Source: Helianthus annuus
Lineage: Eukaryota; Streptophyta; Magnoliopsida; Asterales; Asteraceae
Assembly (NCBI RefSeq): GCF_002127325.2
Contig: NC_035436.2
Location: forward strand, 14,890,066-14,954,065
Direction of reading: 5' to 3'
Length of the DNA stretch: 64,000 nt
Shown: in pieces, positions 11,769-24,230 of the stretch
Layout of the letters: the number at the start of each line of letters is the position of its first letter
Position numbering within the stretch: the stretch's first letter is position 1
Notes under the pieces: generated by a model
The model's input: the letters and a program-made list of their open reading frames with translations, nothing else
Told to the model about the DNA's origin: nothing
The model's database searches: none
Translations under genes and position numbers: made by a program

Positions 11769-13270
11769 GTCCCGCGTGTCCTGGGTCTCTGCTATTAAAA
11801 AACATTTGGAAATGATGTTTTTAAGTAATTCATACGTAATGATTAACTAGTAAAATCCCCCACGTAACACACGGCGGGAACTCGGTTGGTAGCGGTTCGG
11901 TTTATTACGGGTTGGGTTGAGTGAAGGGTATCCAAACGATCTTTTTGCTATAGAACAGTGTTGCGCAGTATCTGGTTGCCTTGTCAACACCTATCTTGTG
12001 GGTTAAAGATGTGTTAATAGAGCTGGTAGTTGAACCAGAAGAGAATATGCATTAAACTTTAAGACAATAAAAGGTTTAAATTGGTAAATCTCCTTCTTGC
12101 AAAAATCTACTATATTCAATATGTTTGCTATGGTTCTACCAACATACTCATTTCTGACACCTCAACACAGATGTCAAAAGTCAAAACATTGTAATGTTCT
12201 CAAGATAAGTCATATTTTCCTTTTCATATAGAAAAAATAACATAAAAATGGCTGCACCGTGAGGATACAATCAGATATCCAAACAAAAGTAAAATGATAA
12301 TACTATAAGCTTGCCAACTTGTATTTCATCAGTTGTGAGAAATGGTTTGTTCACTTCGTATAATGAACTCGAATGAAAGACTATTATAATGAATGACCAA
12401 GAAAGCAGTTTTCTAAACCAGCATAGCTTAAATATAGAAAATAAGAAAGCAAAATATCAATTAAGTTTCCCAACCATAGCCGACCAACACTTTCTCAATC
12501 TCAATGATTCATATCAGCGGAATATATCCAGATTCATGACATTTAAGCAAAAATATTAAATGTGAAAAGATAGAAAAAGATCCCAACAATATGTATAAAC
12601 AAACCTTCCTTCCCATCCGATCCGAGCAATTATGGCATTAACCGAACATTATAAGAGAAGCGAAACGATTGTTCCCGTTGGTTTGCAAAACACAATCTTT
12701 GTCTATAAAAGTTTGTATTAAAAGTTCAGTTGATGTTACAAAGGGTATAAAAACTCAAATCAAGCTACAAAAATGGAACATCCAATTGATTATTTAAAAC
12801 GCTCTTACATTGCCATAAATCGATCGGCTTGGCACCATGGGTGTAGCTTAAGTAGGGCGGGAGGGGGCGGCCGACCCCCGAACTTTTCACTCAGTTATGT
12901 AGAGTATATAGTTTTGACTAAGATTATACCTGAGATTCTTCTCTGCTTTTATTTTCCCTATACTTTTGACTAAGATTATACCTTAGCCATTTCTAAAATT
13001 AGCAGTAACCAAGAGTTGTAATTATCTTCAAAGTGTTGTAGATTACAACCCTATTTGTAAATTATAATATAGAGAATTACTTGTTCTTCTTCAGATAGAA
13101 AACATAACTTTATGTTGTTTTCTTCGCAGCCTGATATGTGGTTAAAAGTCCTTAGTTTCTCGTGTTTAAATTTGCGTTTTTATGTGAATTTAAGTTCTCG
13201 AATGCTCTACTTTGATACAGTTTGCGTTTTGCAAGATTAGATAAGTTTAAGGTGCATTTAGAGAGCTAAA
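11769..13270. other. Gene-poor stretch, nothing recognised
   Basis: AT-rich. Open frames are short and lack family features. A GC-rich patch GGGCGGCCGACCCCCGAAC at about 12865 stands out but belongs to no structure I can name. Confidence 0.4.
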
Positions 13271-13916
13271 TAGGGCTTTGGATTGGAGCCAGGAGGACCC
13301 GGAGTGAAGAAACGAAGAAAAGTGGAAAAACTGGCTGAAATCGCGTTGGCGACCCCCCTTCGTATGGCGCGCCGGGAAGCCCATAGGCAGCAAAGTTACG
13401 CGTCGGCACTTTTATCGTGTCAACGACTCAAGTTTATCGCGTCAGCGACCCACTTCTGTCAACGTCTCAAGTTTATTGTGTCGGCGACACACTGCTCTGG
13501 TCAAAAATTGCAAATTTGGTCAAACTTACCTTGAATTCCGATTTTAATTGTTCTTTTTGGGGAATTTCGAAATGGGGTAGTTACTTATCAATTTCTACTT
13601 CATTCTCCATCATAATCTTCCATTCCAAGACTCTCGAATCATCATGTAACACCAAAAATCAAGATCGAATGTGTTCTTCTTCAACAATTTCATCCGGATT
13701 CTAAGTTCTACAAGCCATGAGCGGCTAATCTCCTAGGTTTCACCCCAGTGTAGACTTTGTAAGATTCTAGTGTCTTGAAACATATTTTTAGTTTGTGAAT
13801 CATTGTGTTTGCGTTTGAATATTTGAACAATTGTGTTAATTTCTTCAATCATGTTTTGTATTCGTGAATTGTCGATATATACTCGCACCATTGACTTTAC
13901 TAAATGAATTCGGTTA
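13271..13916 (+). mobile_element. LTR remnant of an Athila/Tat-like element, left part
   Basis: GC-rich text beginning near GGAGCCAGGAGGACCC, with repeated CAAGTTTATCGCGTCAGCGAC-like phrases, resembles the U3/R of large plant gypsy LTRs. It appears to resume on the far side of two later insertions at 20782-21079 and then 24661-24697, where a PBS-like TGGTGATGTTGCCGG (24698-24712) follows. The outer start was not located. Confidence 0.4.
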
Positions 13917-14912
13917 TGAAGAAACACTAGATAAATGGTCGGAACCGAGATATCTAGGGGGTTTGAATCCGCATAAAAGGATAGTTCTCTCTCTATTGAT
14001 TCAGTTGCAGCCAAGTTCCTTCTCCGGTGATTCTGCAAAACAGAGCACCGTTAGCCTCGTCAAGGGGAGAAGAGGGTTCTCTCCTTGACCCGACTCCGGT
14101 GTGAGAATAAGTATTTGTAATGGAGAAGATAAAAGTATTTGAGTAGTGAAATGTGTTCTGAGTTTATACCTGAAGAGTTCTCCTATTTATAACCGGGAGT
14201 TTGGGAGGGAAAATCTGTTATTGAAAAGATAACGGAAGATGCTAACGCCGTAGCGGTTATTTTTCCTTCCGTTAAGTCCTTTTGATCTTCGTTAAGTTGC
14301 TTTGATCCTGATGTGAATGCACACGGATCATGACTTGATCTACGGTTGGGGAATAGCCACGTGGAAAGTGGTTTAAGTGGAGATCATTCTCCAATTACAT
14401 GCCATCGTTGTGATTTCAGGACGTTTGTGGTAATGACACGTGTCCAGACGGTTACAACCGTCTGGGTGGTGCACGATCATATTCCTTCTAGAAGATTACT
14501 GCTGTAATCTGGTGCGACACCTTACAGTGTGCATACAGTTGCATAAGTCCTAAGTCTGGGTAAAATAATATCCAAGTTTGGATATTTAGGTGGAAGTATT
14601 GTCCCTCAGGGTTTTTAACCCTTTGTCAATGGGAGACGGCGCGAGGATTTTATGTTTTCCTTTGGACGCGCAACTATCGCTTGTTGATTTCTTTCTTCCT
14701 TTTGTAAGACCAGTGCGCGGCCGCGCAAGGTAAAAAAGGTTGAAAGGCCAGCTGGTGGCATGGTCTTATATCCTTTCTGTGAGTTTTTTGGGACCTTACC
14801 CCTTCAGGCTATATATGATTTGACATGATATTAGGGTTTGTATGTTCTTGAGTAACGAAACGTATTCTTGTCTATCGTTTGATATTGATGGTTATTGACG
14901 CCTAAGCCAAAC
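13917..14912 (-). repeat. Left LTR (3' LTR) of the Tat-lineage element
   Basis: Starts TGAAGAAACACTAG and ends GCCTAAGCCAAAC. It aligns to the right LTR over its whole length with about ten single-base differences by eye (mostly transitions), so roughly 1% divergence. It joins the interior of the antisense ORF directly at 14913 without a polypurine tract. Confidence 0.9.
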
Positions 14913-17625
14913 TGCAAAGAAGATTTTGCTTAATCCTCCGAAATCTTTCCATGATTGGAAACAGAAATTTTTCTTTATCAAGGCCGGAGTGATTCCGGTG
15001 AGGATGGTTTTAAGGGGAAAAGAAGATGTTCCTATTGAAACACTCCGGACCCCTTCTGATGAAACTTGGTATCAGGATTTGAAGGAGATACCTAACATTG
15101 CTTTGCCGGAGAAAGCCCTTGTCGGAGCTGGGATGAGTTTGAACTGGAAGATGGATTGGGACGACAAGCCTGTGTATACAAAGGGAGGCCATGGTATGGT
15201 TTAGGTTCCTCTCTTCTTTTTCTTTTTTTTTTTTTTTGAGCATGTCCCCCTTTTCTTGCAGTTGTTTCGCTGTATGTTGTTGCATACAAAAGAGAAGGGG
15301 GGAGAATGGGTACCATTAAGAAAAATCTTGATGAAGAGTGTTGGTATGATCGTATTGCGAGGAATTTTTCTCTTCCGCGGGACGCGGATTTGTCTGAACC
15401 TCCTGCTGCTGGCGCAGGTAAGTTTGCGCATACTGTCCGTTTTAACTTTTCATTTGCGCCTTAACTGTTCTTTGCGCTTTATAGGTGAGTTGTCAAATTT
15501 GGGCGTAGGCCCTGAGAAGAAAAGACGCGCTACGACCAGTAATGTTGCGCCTAAGAAAAGCGATGTAGGGAAGACTCAATCTTCCAAAGCTAAAAACGTT
15601 GAGAAGAAAGGTATGCGCCGTTCTTCTGACAAGTGTGATTATGTGGTGGTTTCTGACACTTTGGAGGGTCTTACGCCTGCAGTTACTATTAGGCGACCGA
15701 AACCAGAACCGAAAGATTCTGCTGATATTCCTCCATCCAACCCAGATGATCCGATTGACTTGGAATCTAGCCCTGAGCATTTAGTGCAAAGGGGGGCGAG
15801 CAAGAGAAAACAAACTGATACTGACGCGGAGGGCCAACCTCCTAAGAAAGTTCAAAGAAAGAAGATTACCCGACGGGGGAATCTTGATGCTTTTGTTACG
15901 GAATCTGTTTCTGGTAAGTAGCATCTTCCTTTGTTTCCTTTTTACATATTAGATTCTTACAGATTTTTATTTTTACAGCAGCTCCTGTTGCTCAAACTTC
16001 CACAAACGTGCAATCTGTGGTGAATGAAGAACTTCCTCCTACCCCCCGCATGCTTCTGCAACTGTTCATTCGAACGCTGCAGAAGGTGCAGATGATGATG
16101 CGGAGAAGCCTGTTGAAATCGAGAGGTCTGCTGATGCTGGCCTAGGTAAGGTGGATGATACGGATAATCCTTCGACCCCCGAGGTGGTTACTCAAGACCA
16201 AGGGGAAGGGGCAACTGAAAAAATTCCTACTCCTTCGCCTTCAGATACTATGCCGGAGCATGTTGAGAGGATGACGGTTGAAGAGCAAGACTCGTCTGTC
16301 GGTGTTAGGAAACAATCTCCCATCCGCCCAGAGGAAACTTTGGGAGATTATTACTATCGGAGCTATTCGGAGAAGGATGCTGCTGACCTTCACGCCCCTG
16401 TTTGGAATTTGAAGAAAGGAGATACTTTTGCGGACTGGCATGCGTGCCAAGATTGGCTGCAGGGGATATTTCCGCCTGGGGAGGTCAAGTTTCAGGAAAG
16501 CCGATCTTGTGAACAGGCCTATCAGTCTTATGTTGCTGAGACCGCCTCTCATGTTTCTACCACCCACCGTATTGTTCGGGAGTGGTATAATATGCATAAA
16601 GAGCAGAAATCTTTCATGGCGGCTCAGAAAAAATTCTCCAATGATGAGAGACGTCTGGCCCAATTGATGTCAAAATTAAAAGATGATCAAGCCAAGTTTG
16701 AGGCTGAGCGCAAGACTGAGGAATGGTCTGTTGCTGGTTGGAAAAGAAAGGCCGAAGCTGAGGCTGCTCTTCTTTCTGAAGAACGAAAAAATTGGAGGAA
16801 AATTTGTGAAAAGGACAATGCGGAGAAAGCAAATCTCCGCATTATTATTAATAACCTCAAAGCTGATGTCGAAAAGCTGAAGAATCAAGATGCAGAGGTT
16901 GAAAGATTGAAGAAAGAGAATGCTGACTTGGAGGCTGCGCTGGCAGAAGCGCGTTCTCATAGGGAACGGAGTGAGCAACGGGAGGTACAAGCTTTAAGCA
17001 CTCTTGCCATTAGAGATAAAGAACTAGAGGAACTTACTGCTTTGGTTTCTGACCAGGAACAACTGAAAAAGGACCTGGAGCTTGCGCGTTCCGAACATGC
17101 TGAATCCTCTCGCCGTTTGACTGAGACTGAAGAGAAACTGGAAAATTCAGAGACGACGCGGGCTTCAGCGGAAAGCGAGCTTGAGCCTTTAAAGAACGAT
17201 ATGACCTGGTTGAAGGATCGTGGGATTGCTTGTGTAAGATCCCTCCTTTATATATGCGCTTGCTTTTGCTCTTTTTTTTGCTTTACCAATGTCGATTGAT
17301 TTCATAGGTTGCTGAATCTGTTTTGAACTCTAAAGAGCTGGATAAGACTGTTGCTGATTTAGTGGTTGCCGCGCGGCGGGATGGTTATGCGCAAGGTTAT
17401 GCAGAATGCTCTCAACATGTAACTAGTGCGCTGAAAGTTACTTGGGATAATAGCAAGTCCGCTGCTTTTGGCGTAGATACTGCCGCTGCGCTTGCTTCTC
17501 TGAAGGCAGAGTTTAATAATTTACAACTTCCAGTTATGGAGTTGATAAATGTGGCGCTGCAGTCGGATGATCCGGTAGCGCAGCTTAAAGAAATCTTTCC
17601 TGATGAGGATGAAGATTTAGAGTAG
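14913..17625 (+). pseudogene. Antisense extra ORF (putative 'gypsy-type transposon' family), five exons, N-terminus missing
   Basis: Exons: 14913-15193, 15262-15417, 15485-15913, 15979-17233, 17308-17625, each with GT-AG borders and compatible phase. The first exon opens inside the family's conserved block (NPPKSFHDWKQKFFF, then GVIPVRM), with its usual N-terminal domain missing at the LTR junction. A lysine/proline-rich, probably disordered middle follows (exon 3), then WHACQDWLQGIFPPGE and a long coiled coil (LKDDQAKFEAERKTEEW onward, about 200 residues), ending in an acidic DEDEDLE. One lesion is visible: an indel in the C run near 16043-16048 shifts the frame inside exon 4, and the frame downstream is open to 17625. 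It is antisense to gag of the same element. Function is unknown; DNA-binding or structural roles are only guesses. Plant genome annotations often label relatives as putative gypsy-type transposon proteins (recalled). Confidence 0.75.
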
Positions 17626-18121
17626 GGTGAAATTTGTTTTTGAACAATTTGCATTTCCCCCTTTCTATTTGTGGGATGTATATCCTTGTTTTGTTGCGCT
17701 GTTTGTGTAAAAACTCGAAACACTGCCGTATTTGAATCTTTTCAGGGCGTATTTGTACGCTGAAGGTAATATGTTTCCATTTGTTTGAATGTCTTTACAA
17801 TATTTTGCATGAGTACAATTGCTTTTACTTAAGTAAGGCGAATAAAGTTGGTATGAAGCTCATGTGTGAAGCTTATGGTCGTTTGTGAGGTAATCACTGA
17901 CCGCGTATGGAGCTTATTTTATACTACCATAATGTTTTTTCGCTTACTAAAAAGAAATTGCGTGCATTTTGTAAACACAAATGATAGAAACTTTGTAATT
18001 TTATTCATGGATAAAGCTCAGAGGCGTTACAAAGTCTTAATAATTAGATGGAACTTAACTTACTCCCTGATAGTTTCGCCATATTTGATGTCTTTTCCTG
18101 CGGGGAACTCTACAGAGTCCC
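17626..18121. other. Spacer between the convergent gag and the antisense ORF
   Basis: About 0.5 kb with no coding signal. In a full-length relative, protease, RT, RNase H and integrase would be expected here, so the whole pol region is absent rather than decayed. Confidence 0.6.
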
Positions 18122-19705
18122 TTAAGTCTTCGCCCGTTTGTTGGAGGTTTCTTCTCCCCGGGTAATCTGTTTTATCTTCTTACGCATATTCTGGAGTAGA
18201 TGCGCAAACTCCCCATTTTTGAGGGCTTTCTCTATCTCGGTGCGCAAGGAAATGCAGTTGTTTGTGGTGTGCCCAGTATCCTTATGATATTCGCAATATT
18301 ACGCCAGGTCTTGACCACGTTTACTCTTCATCGGGATTGGCGGTTTAAACTGATAATCCTCGGTACTCAGAACCTCCGCCGGGGTCTTTGTTAGGGGGGT
18401 CCACTGCCTCTCCCTATTTTCATGCTTGTTTTCTCTTTGAGCAGAGAGTTTGTTAATTGTTGCGCGAGCGTCTTCAGAGGAGCGACTTCCGGATGACTCG
18501 CGCCATGATTTTTTGAATCTTCGCTCGCCCGTTGCACTTAAGTCTGTGGGCCTGCTGTGTGGTGGTGGTGGCCTATTTGTAGTAAGGTTTTTCTCCGTCT
18601 GCGCATAAACCTTGGCCGCCGCCATTATCTTTTCCCAACTCTTGGGAAGGCCCTCTGTTCCGGATAACACTTTGACCATGTCGTCACATCTAACCGCGTA
18701 CTTAAACTGAGCACGGATTAGCTGTTCGTGAACACCCCCGATCTCCAACACTTCCTTATTATATCTGGTTATAAAATCTTCCAGATTCTCGTCATCTCGA
18801 CGCCATATGTTCATGACATCGGATGTATCCCGCATGGAACGCCTTTGCTGGCTGAAGTGTGTTAAGAATTTTTGGCGCAGGTCCTTCCATGACTCGATTT
18901 GCCCCGTCGGAAGGTTATCAAACCAGATTCGCGCTGGCCCAGTTAATGTTTGAACAAACAAATGACACCAAAGCGGAAGAGTCCAACCGCCAACCAACCC
19001 TGCGCTGGTGAAAACTCTCAGATGATCGTCGGGGTCAGTTAACCCATTGAATTTCCGGACGTTAGATGGTAATTTTGCTCTTTCTAACGGAGCCAGAGCT
19101 ATTTCCAGTATAAACTTCGAGTTTTCCGCTGCTTCTGCAGGGCGGTAAACTAAGTCATAATTATGCTCTGCCTCAGGGTTGTAAACCGCTCGAGGCCTGG
19201 ATTTGTTAGAGTTTGGGTGTAGTCTGTTGAATACGCTGGTGTTTGCACTCAAACGATATGTTTGATCAGATTCATCGGTATGAGCATCCCATGGGGAACC
19301 CAACCTATCATGAACTGATTGCCTTTGACGAGGTTGTGATTCATGGTGTTGTCTCTGGTAGCTGTTTGTACCATCATAAGTTGATTCTTCTCGCTGGGAA
19401 GCATGAGCTCTAGATCCCGGTCTTCGTGATTGTGTTACGGGAGCCGTTTGAGCACACAACTGCGTGTACACTGCATTTAATGCCCCTTGTGACCGGACAT
19501 ACCATGATATCGGAGTTTCCCCCGGTGGTAAAATTGATTGAGCGGGATTTATGGGAAATATCCCTGGAGTAACAGGGTCATTTGCTCCATTAGATTGAAC
19601 CTCGTTATCGTCTGAGGCCTCTTCAACCATCCCTTCTACTGGTAAATTGTTTCCGACATTTGGTCGAGGACCAGGCTGTCGGTGAGAAGATGAATTTTCT
19701 ACCAT
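18122..19705 (-). pseudogene. gag of the Tat-lineage element
   Basis: ATG at 19705-19703 (MVENSSSHRQ). A disordered arginine-rich N-terminal third precedes the gag capsid-like core: APLERAKLPSNVRKFNGL, HLFVQTLTGPARIWFDNLP and LRQKFLTHFSQQRR, all typical of Tat gag. A TAA at 18301-18299 stops the frame just before a knuckle-like YCEYHKDTGHTTNNC; CAA-to-TAA is the likely change because the frame then stays open to about 18122. Protein product would bind and package element RNA. It starts 80 bp inside the 5' LTR and is transcribed toward the antisense ORF. Confidence 0.8.
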
Positions 19706-19771
19706 GTGCAAAAACAGAAAAATGAGATGAACTGAATCGAAACGAGATAGAAACTAGAAAAACTGAGAAAA

Positions 19772-19783
19772 CGGTGGGCGCCA
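19772..19783 (-). other. Primer-binding site of the Tat-lineage element
   Basis: On the minus strand TGGCGCCCACCG, one base inside the LTR. This form is characteristic of Tat/Retand-type elements and fixes the element's orientation as minus. Confidence 0.75.
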
Positions 19784-19784
19784 A

Positions 19785-20781
19785 TGAAGAAACACTAGAT
19801 AAATGGTCGGAACCGAGATATCTAGGGGGTTTGAATCCGCATAAAAGGATAGTTCTCTCTCTATTGATTCAGTTGCAGCCAAGTTCCTTCTCCGGTGATT
19901 CTGCAAAACAGAGCACCGTTAGCCTCGTCAAGGGGAGAAGAGGGTTCTCTCCTTGACCCGACTCCGGTGTGAGAATATGTATTTGTAATGGAGAAGATAA
20001 AAGTATTTGAGTAGTGAAATGTGTTCCGAGTTTATACCTGAAGAGTTCTCCTATTTATAACCGGGAGTTTGGGAGGGAAAATCTATTATTGAAAAGATAA
20101 CGGAAGATGCTAACGCCGTAGCGGTTATTTTTCCTTCCGTTAAGTCCTTTTGATCTTCGTTAAGTTGCTTTGATCCTGATGTGAATGCACACGGATCATG
20201 ACTTGATCTACGGTTGGGGAATAGCCACGTGGAAAGTGGTTTAAGTGGAGATCATTCTCCAATTACATGCCATCGTTGTGATTTCAGGACGTTTGTGGTA
20301 ATGACACGTGTCCAGACGGCTACAACCGTCTGGGTGGTGCACGATCATATTCCTTCTAGAAGATTACTGCTGTAATTTGGTGCGACACCTTACAGTGTGC
20401 ATACAGTTGCATAAGTCCTAAGTCTGGGTAAAATAATATCCAAGTTTGGATATTTGGGCGGAAGTATTGTCCCTCAGGGTTTTTAACCCTTTGTCAATGG
20501 GAGACGGCGCGAGGATTTTATGTTTTCCTTTGGACGCGCAACTATCGCTTGTTGATTTCTTTCTTCCTTTTGTAAGACCAATGCGCGGCCGCGCAAGGTA
20601 AAAAAGGTTGAAAGGCCAGCTGGTGGCATGGTCTTATATCCTTTCTGTGAGGTTTTTGGGACCTTACCCCTTCAGGTTATATATGATTTGACATGATATT
20701 AGGGTTTGTATGTTCTTGAGTAACGAAACGTATTCTTGTCTATCGTTTGATATTGATGGTTATTGACGCCTAAGCCAAACA
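19785..20781 (-). repeat. Right LTR (5' LTR) of the Tat-lineage element
   Basis: 997 bp, TGAAGAAACACTAG to GCCAAACA on the plus strand; on the minus strand it opens TGTTTGG and closes TTTCTTCA. It is followed on minus by one base and then the primer-binding site. Confidence 0.9.
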
Positions 20782-21079
20782 TCAAACCCGTTAATACCAA
20801 ATTGTGATTGTGATTCCAACCTAATTGTGCTGAAGAACCTTAGGTTTGATAATCTCAAACCGGGTGTGATCCTTTTTACCAAGTATTGTTTTAATCAAAA
20901 CATAAATCGTTGGATATTCCAACACCCCTTCAAACAAACAATAAAAGATAAAACTTAGCAAGCTTCATAAACGTGTTTTCTAATGAACTAACTTTTAACA
21001 CGGACCACAGACTTTCAGTGGATTTGACACCCTTATTGCCACTAGCTACATAATTTGGGGTAATTAGGAACACACTTTA
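20782..21079. other. Continuation of the older LTR between two insertions
   Basis: Non-coding; reads as the continuation of 13271-13916 interrupted by the Tat-lineage element. It ends in CTTTA, the target duplication of the solo LTR that follows. Confidence 0.4.
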
Positions 21080-21605
21080 TGTAACACCCCGTGTTTCGAA
21101 GTCAAAGTCAAAGTCAAGAATGAAGTCAAAGGAAGAAAAGATTGCTAATAGCAATCTGTCTCTCCTTGCTCAATCCCTGTTTTGACTTCTTTGACTTGTA
21201 GTTAGTCTATTTTGTGTTTTACGTTAGTTGTATTATGTGGAGTAATTAATTATAATCGCAACAATCGACGAATATTTATCGCTACGAATCGCTTTACGAG
21301 TGTGAACAATAGGAAGTATCAATGCGATAAAGTCAACTAAACGTTAATCGAACTAATCTAATCAACATCGCGCTCGCAACTCGAAATTCACATTTTGGTG
21401 ATTGTTATACGTGTGTGTGCCTTATGTGTTACTTGTGCATGTTTATTTATGTTATGTGTGGTAATCAATCGAATCGCAATCGAACTCAATCGTAATCGCT
21501 AAACGAATACGAAATAAGGATGATTGTATGTTGATATAGTATGATAATTAGTGGAGAAGAAATAGCGCGAGATATGAGTAGTTGGGATTAAAAGTAATTT
21601 GACTG

Positions 21606-21800
21606 GGAAACTCCATCGCATCGCATCGCATCGCTCGCAATCGAAATCGAAACAGCAAAGCTCGTCACACCGAACACTCGAACTAGTCGACCGATCGATC
21701 AGGCAACCAGCCGATCGACCAGCCGTCCGCCCGGACAGCCGTCCGCCCGGACAGCCGTCCGCCCGGACAGCCGTCCACCCGGACTGTCGTCCGATCGGAC
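21606..21800 (+). repeat. CATCG pentamers and 16-bp GC-rich tandem repeats in solo LTR C
   Basis: Four to five CATCG units near 21613-21635 are followed by four units of CAGCCGTCCGCCCGGA at 21720-21785, then CGATCGGACAG-like palindromic phrases. The same CCGATCGGAC theme recurs at 22520-22890, 23000-23050, 44735-44940 and 45060-45140. Confidence 0.85.
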
Positions 21801-23477
21801 AGGCTGTCCGATCGAGCTGCCTGGCCGATCGGCCAGCCCTGTCCTCTTTTGGAACTCTGTAAATACCCATGTCACTTTCATTCTTTCTACTTCTGGAAAC
21901 TCTCTGACCGACCAGCTCGTGCTCCTCGCCTTTTCCTCGATTTCTCTCAATTCCGGTAAGATCTCGTCCTAAATCTTGTACTTTCTTGATCTACACGCAC
22001 TCCTACACCATTCTATCTTTTGAATCTTAACTTCTAACCGTGAAATCACCAAGATTCAAGGTGTTCTAGGATGACGTCATCATGTGTTCTTAAAGAACTT
22101 CATGTTTTGGCCTAAATCCACCAAGAACAACTTAGATCTAACCGATTTCCACATAAACAACAAAGATCTTTCATAGATCTAAACATATTCACGGTAAAAA
22201 GGATTGAGAGAACGTTTTCCAACCCTCTTTCAACTCTTTTACACTCAATGCACTCAAAACCGATAGAATCGGAGCTTGTACCGACTTCCTACTCATTCTT
22301 GTGGTTGTGTTGGTCCAAGATCCGGATCCCATCGACGAGGGTTACCGATTACGGGTTAAACCTGGAACACCGTCTTGAACGGTTAACTGACCGGATTTGG
22401 GTGATTCCTATCCGACCAGGAATACCAAGTATTGACGAGGTTTCTGTTGCTTAACACATTATCAAAAACATCTCGATAAAACGATAAACAACCAAAACAA
22501 CAAAGTGTAAGACGAACAGGACGACCAGAACGGGGTGCCATCCGATCAGACTGTTGTTCGAACGGACAGTCACCCGAACAAACGACCGGTCAGCCGAACG
22601 GCTTGCACCTTGGGACCCACACTTCACCACTTTTGCCAACCTATGAAGTTGGGTGTTGAACGAATCGCTGTCCGATCGGACTACCATCAGATCGATCTGC
22701 CGTCCGTACCATGAAACACCTAAGCTTCCACACTTAATCGATTTTTCAAACATGTTCAATGCACTAAGGATGCCACCCGACCGAACTGCTGTTCAATCGA
22801 GTGCCAACCTGCTGAGAACTTGTTCTCACTGAAGTGCCCAGCCGAACGGGTTGCCGGCCGATCGAACGACCGTCTGATCGACCGACCTGAAAGGTAGAGA
22901 TACTTCAATATTTTCAAAATGTTACAACAAAAACTTCAAAAGTCAAACCATCATACACAAACACATCCTTCCTAAAGGAAGAAACAATCTACTCGAAAGG
23001 CCACCCGGTCGGATGACCATCCGAGCGGACTACCAACCGAACGAACGGCTGTCCTACCCACATAAACTTGTTTTTGTTTTACGCATCACTTATCGTTATG
23101 CTGGCAATCTAATCAGGCTAACCCTACTCTCAAGCGCTCCCTTCAATCCATCAATCGCTGTGAGTATACTCGATCCCCTTTTGCTTTCGCACTTTTGGGT
23201 GTTACATACGTTACTTATTCAAAATCACAAACGAACACACTACGCAATACATTAAACGCTAACCGATATCGCATGTTATACGTGACTTAATGAATGCTTG
23301 TTTGGTATGTTTACACATGGAATGCTGTCTACCTGCCTTAACGACGATAGTACTATAGTTTGGACTCAGCACCCGTTCACACAGGGGTTGTTAAGGACAA
23401 TTATTTGCATGGATTACAGTTGTGATCATGTATTACGAACTGCCTTGGGCAGTCAACCCGCAGTCATTGGTATCGAT

Positions 23478-24230
23478 TAGGGGTGTTCATCGAATCGAAT
23501 ATCGAATTTTTGAATTATTCGAATCGAATTGTTCGAATAATTTTTATTTTTCCTTGAATTCGTATTCGATTCGAATTTGATTAAAACTTATCGAATTCGA
23601 TTCGAATTCGTATTCGAATAAAAAACCCAATTCGTATTCGATTCGTATTCGATTAAAATTTCGAATTCGAATCGAATTCGAATAAATTCGATTTAATTCT
23701 GATTCTTTAAAACATGTAAAAAACTATAAAAATAAAACATAAATTTTAAAACAGCCATAAAGCACGATATCACATTAAAAAGTTTCAAATAAAGTACCAC
23801 AAGTCTAAAATTCAAAACGAGAAGTCGGGAATAATCACTCGACATTGCAAGTTAATATTTTTAGGGTTAGAAATCTATTGATAGATTTGTTACTTAGGTT
23901 TTACTTATGGGTCATGTAGTGGGTTTGATAATGGGTAATTTTAATACTTGGAAAAATTTTTGAAAATAATTTATAGTATACCTTAATAAAAGTTATATAT
24001 GTATTATATATAAAAATAATAAATAAAACTGTATAATTTTTTATTCGAATTTCAAATCGAATCGAATTTGAAATTATAAATTCGTATTCGATTCGTATTC
24101 GATTTACTTGACTCGAATTGAATCAAATTTGAATTCGAATTCTTATAATCGAAACGAATTCTTGACAATCAAATCGAATTTAAACGAATTTTGATTTTTT
24201 CGAATTCGAAACGAATCCTGAACACCCCTA
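23478..24230. mobile_element. hAT MITE in solo LTR C, with an empty site in the window
   Basis: 753 bp with ends TAGGGGTGTTCA and TGAACACCCCTA and an exact 8-bp duplication GTATCGAT (23470-23477 and 24231-24238). The interior is dense in TTCGAATTCGAT phrases. The paralogous block at about 49166-49180 reads GGTATCGATAGG with no insertion. Confidence 0.9.

Larger units (their letters stand above)
13917..20781 (-). mobile_element. Non-autonomous Tat-lineage gypsy element: LTR, gag, no pol, antisense ORF, LTR
   Basis: Two direct LTRs of 996-997 bp enclose 4.9 kb. On the minus strand the order is 5' LTR (20781-19785), a PBS TGGCGCCCACCG (19783-19772), gag (19705-18122), a 0.5-kb spacer, an antisense multi-exon ORF (14913-17625 on plus), and the 3' LTR (14912-13917). 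No protease, RT, RNase H or integrase is present. Family knowledge: some Tat lineages carry an extra ORF, in sense or antisense, between pol and the 3' LTR. Odd points: no purine tract lies next to the 3' LTR, that LTR lacks its terminal base at the inner edge, and the outer flanks (GGTTA and TCAAA) are not a target duplication, so a deletion or recombination has shaped it. Confidence 0.8.

Noticed and set aside
12773..12973. 66-codon frame with GC-rich centre
   Set aside because: Codon composition follows base composition; no motif.
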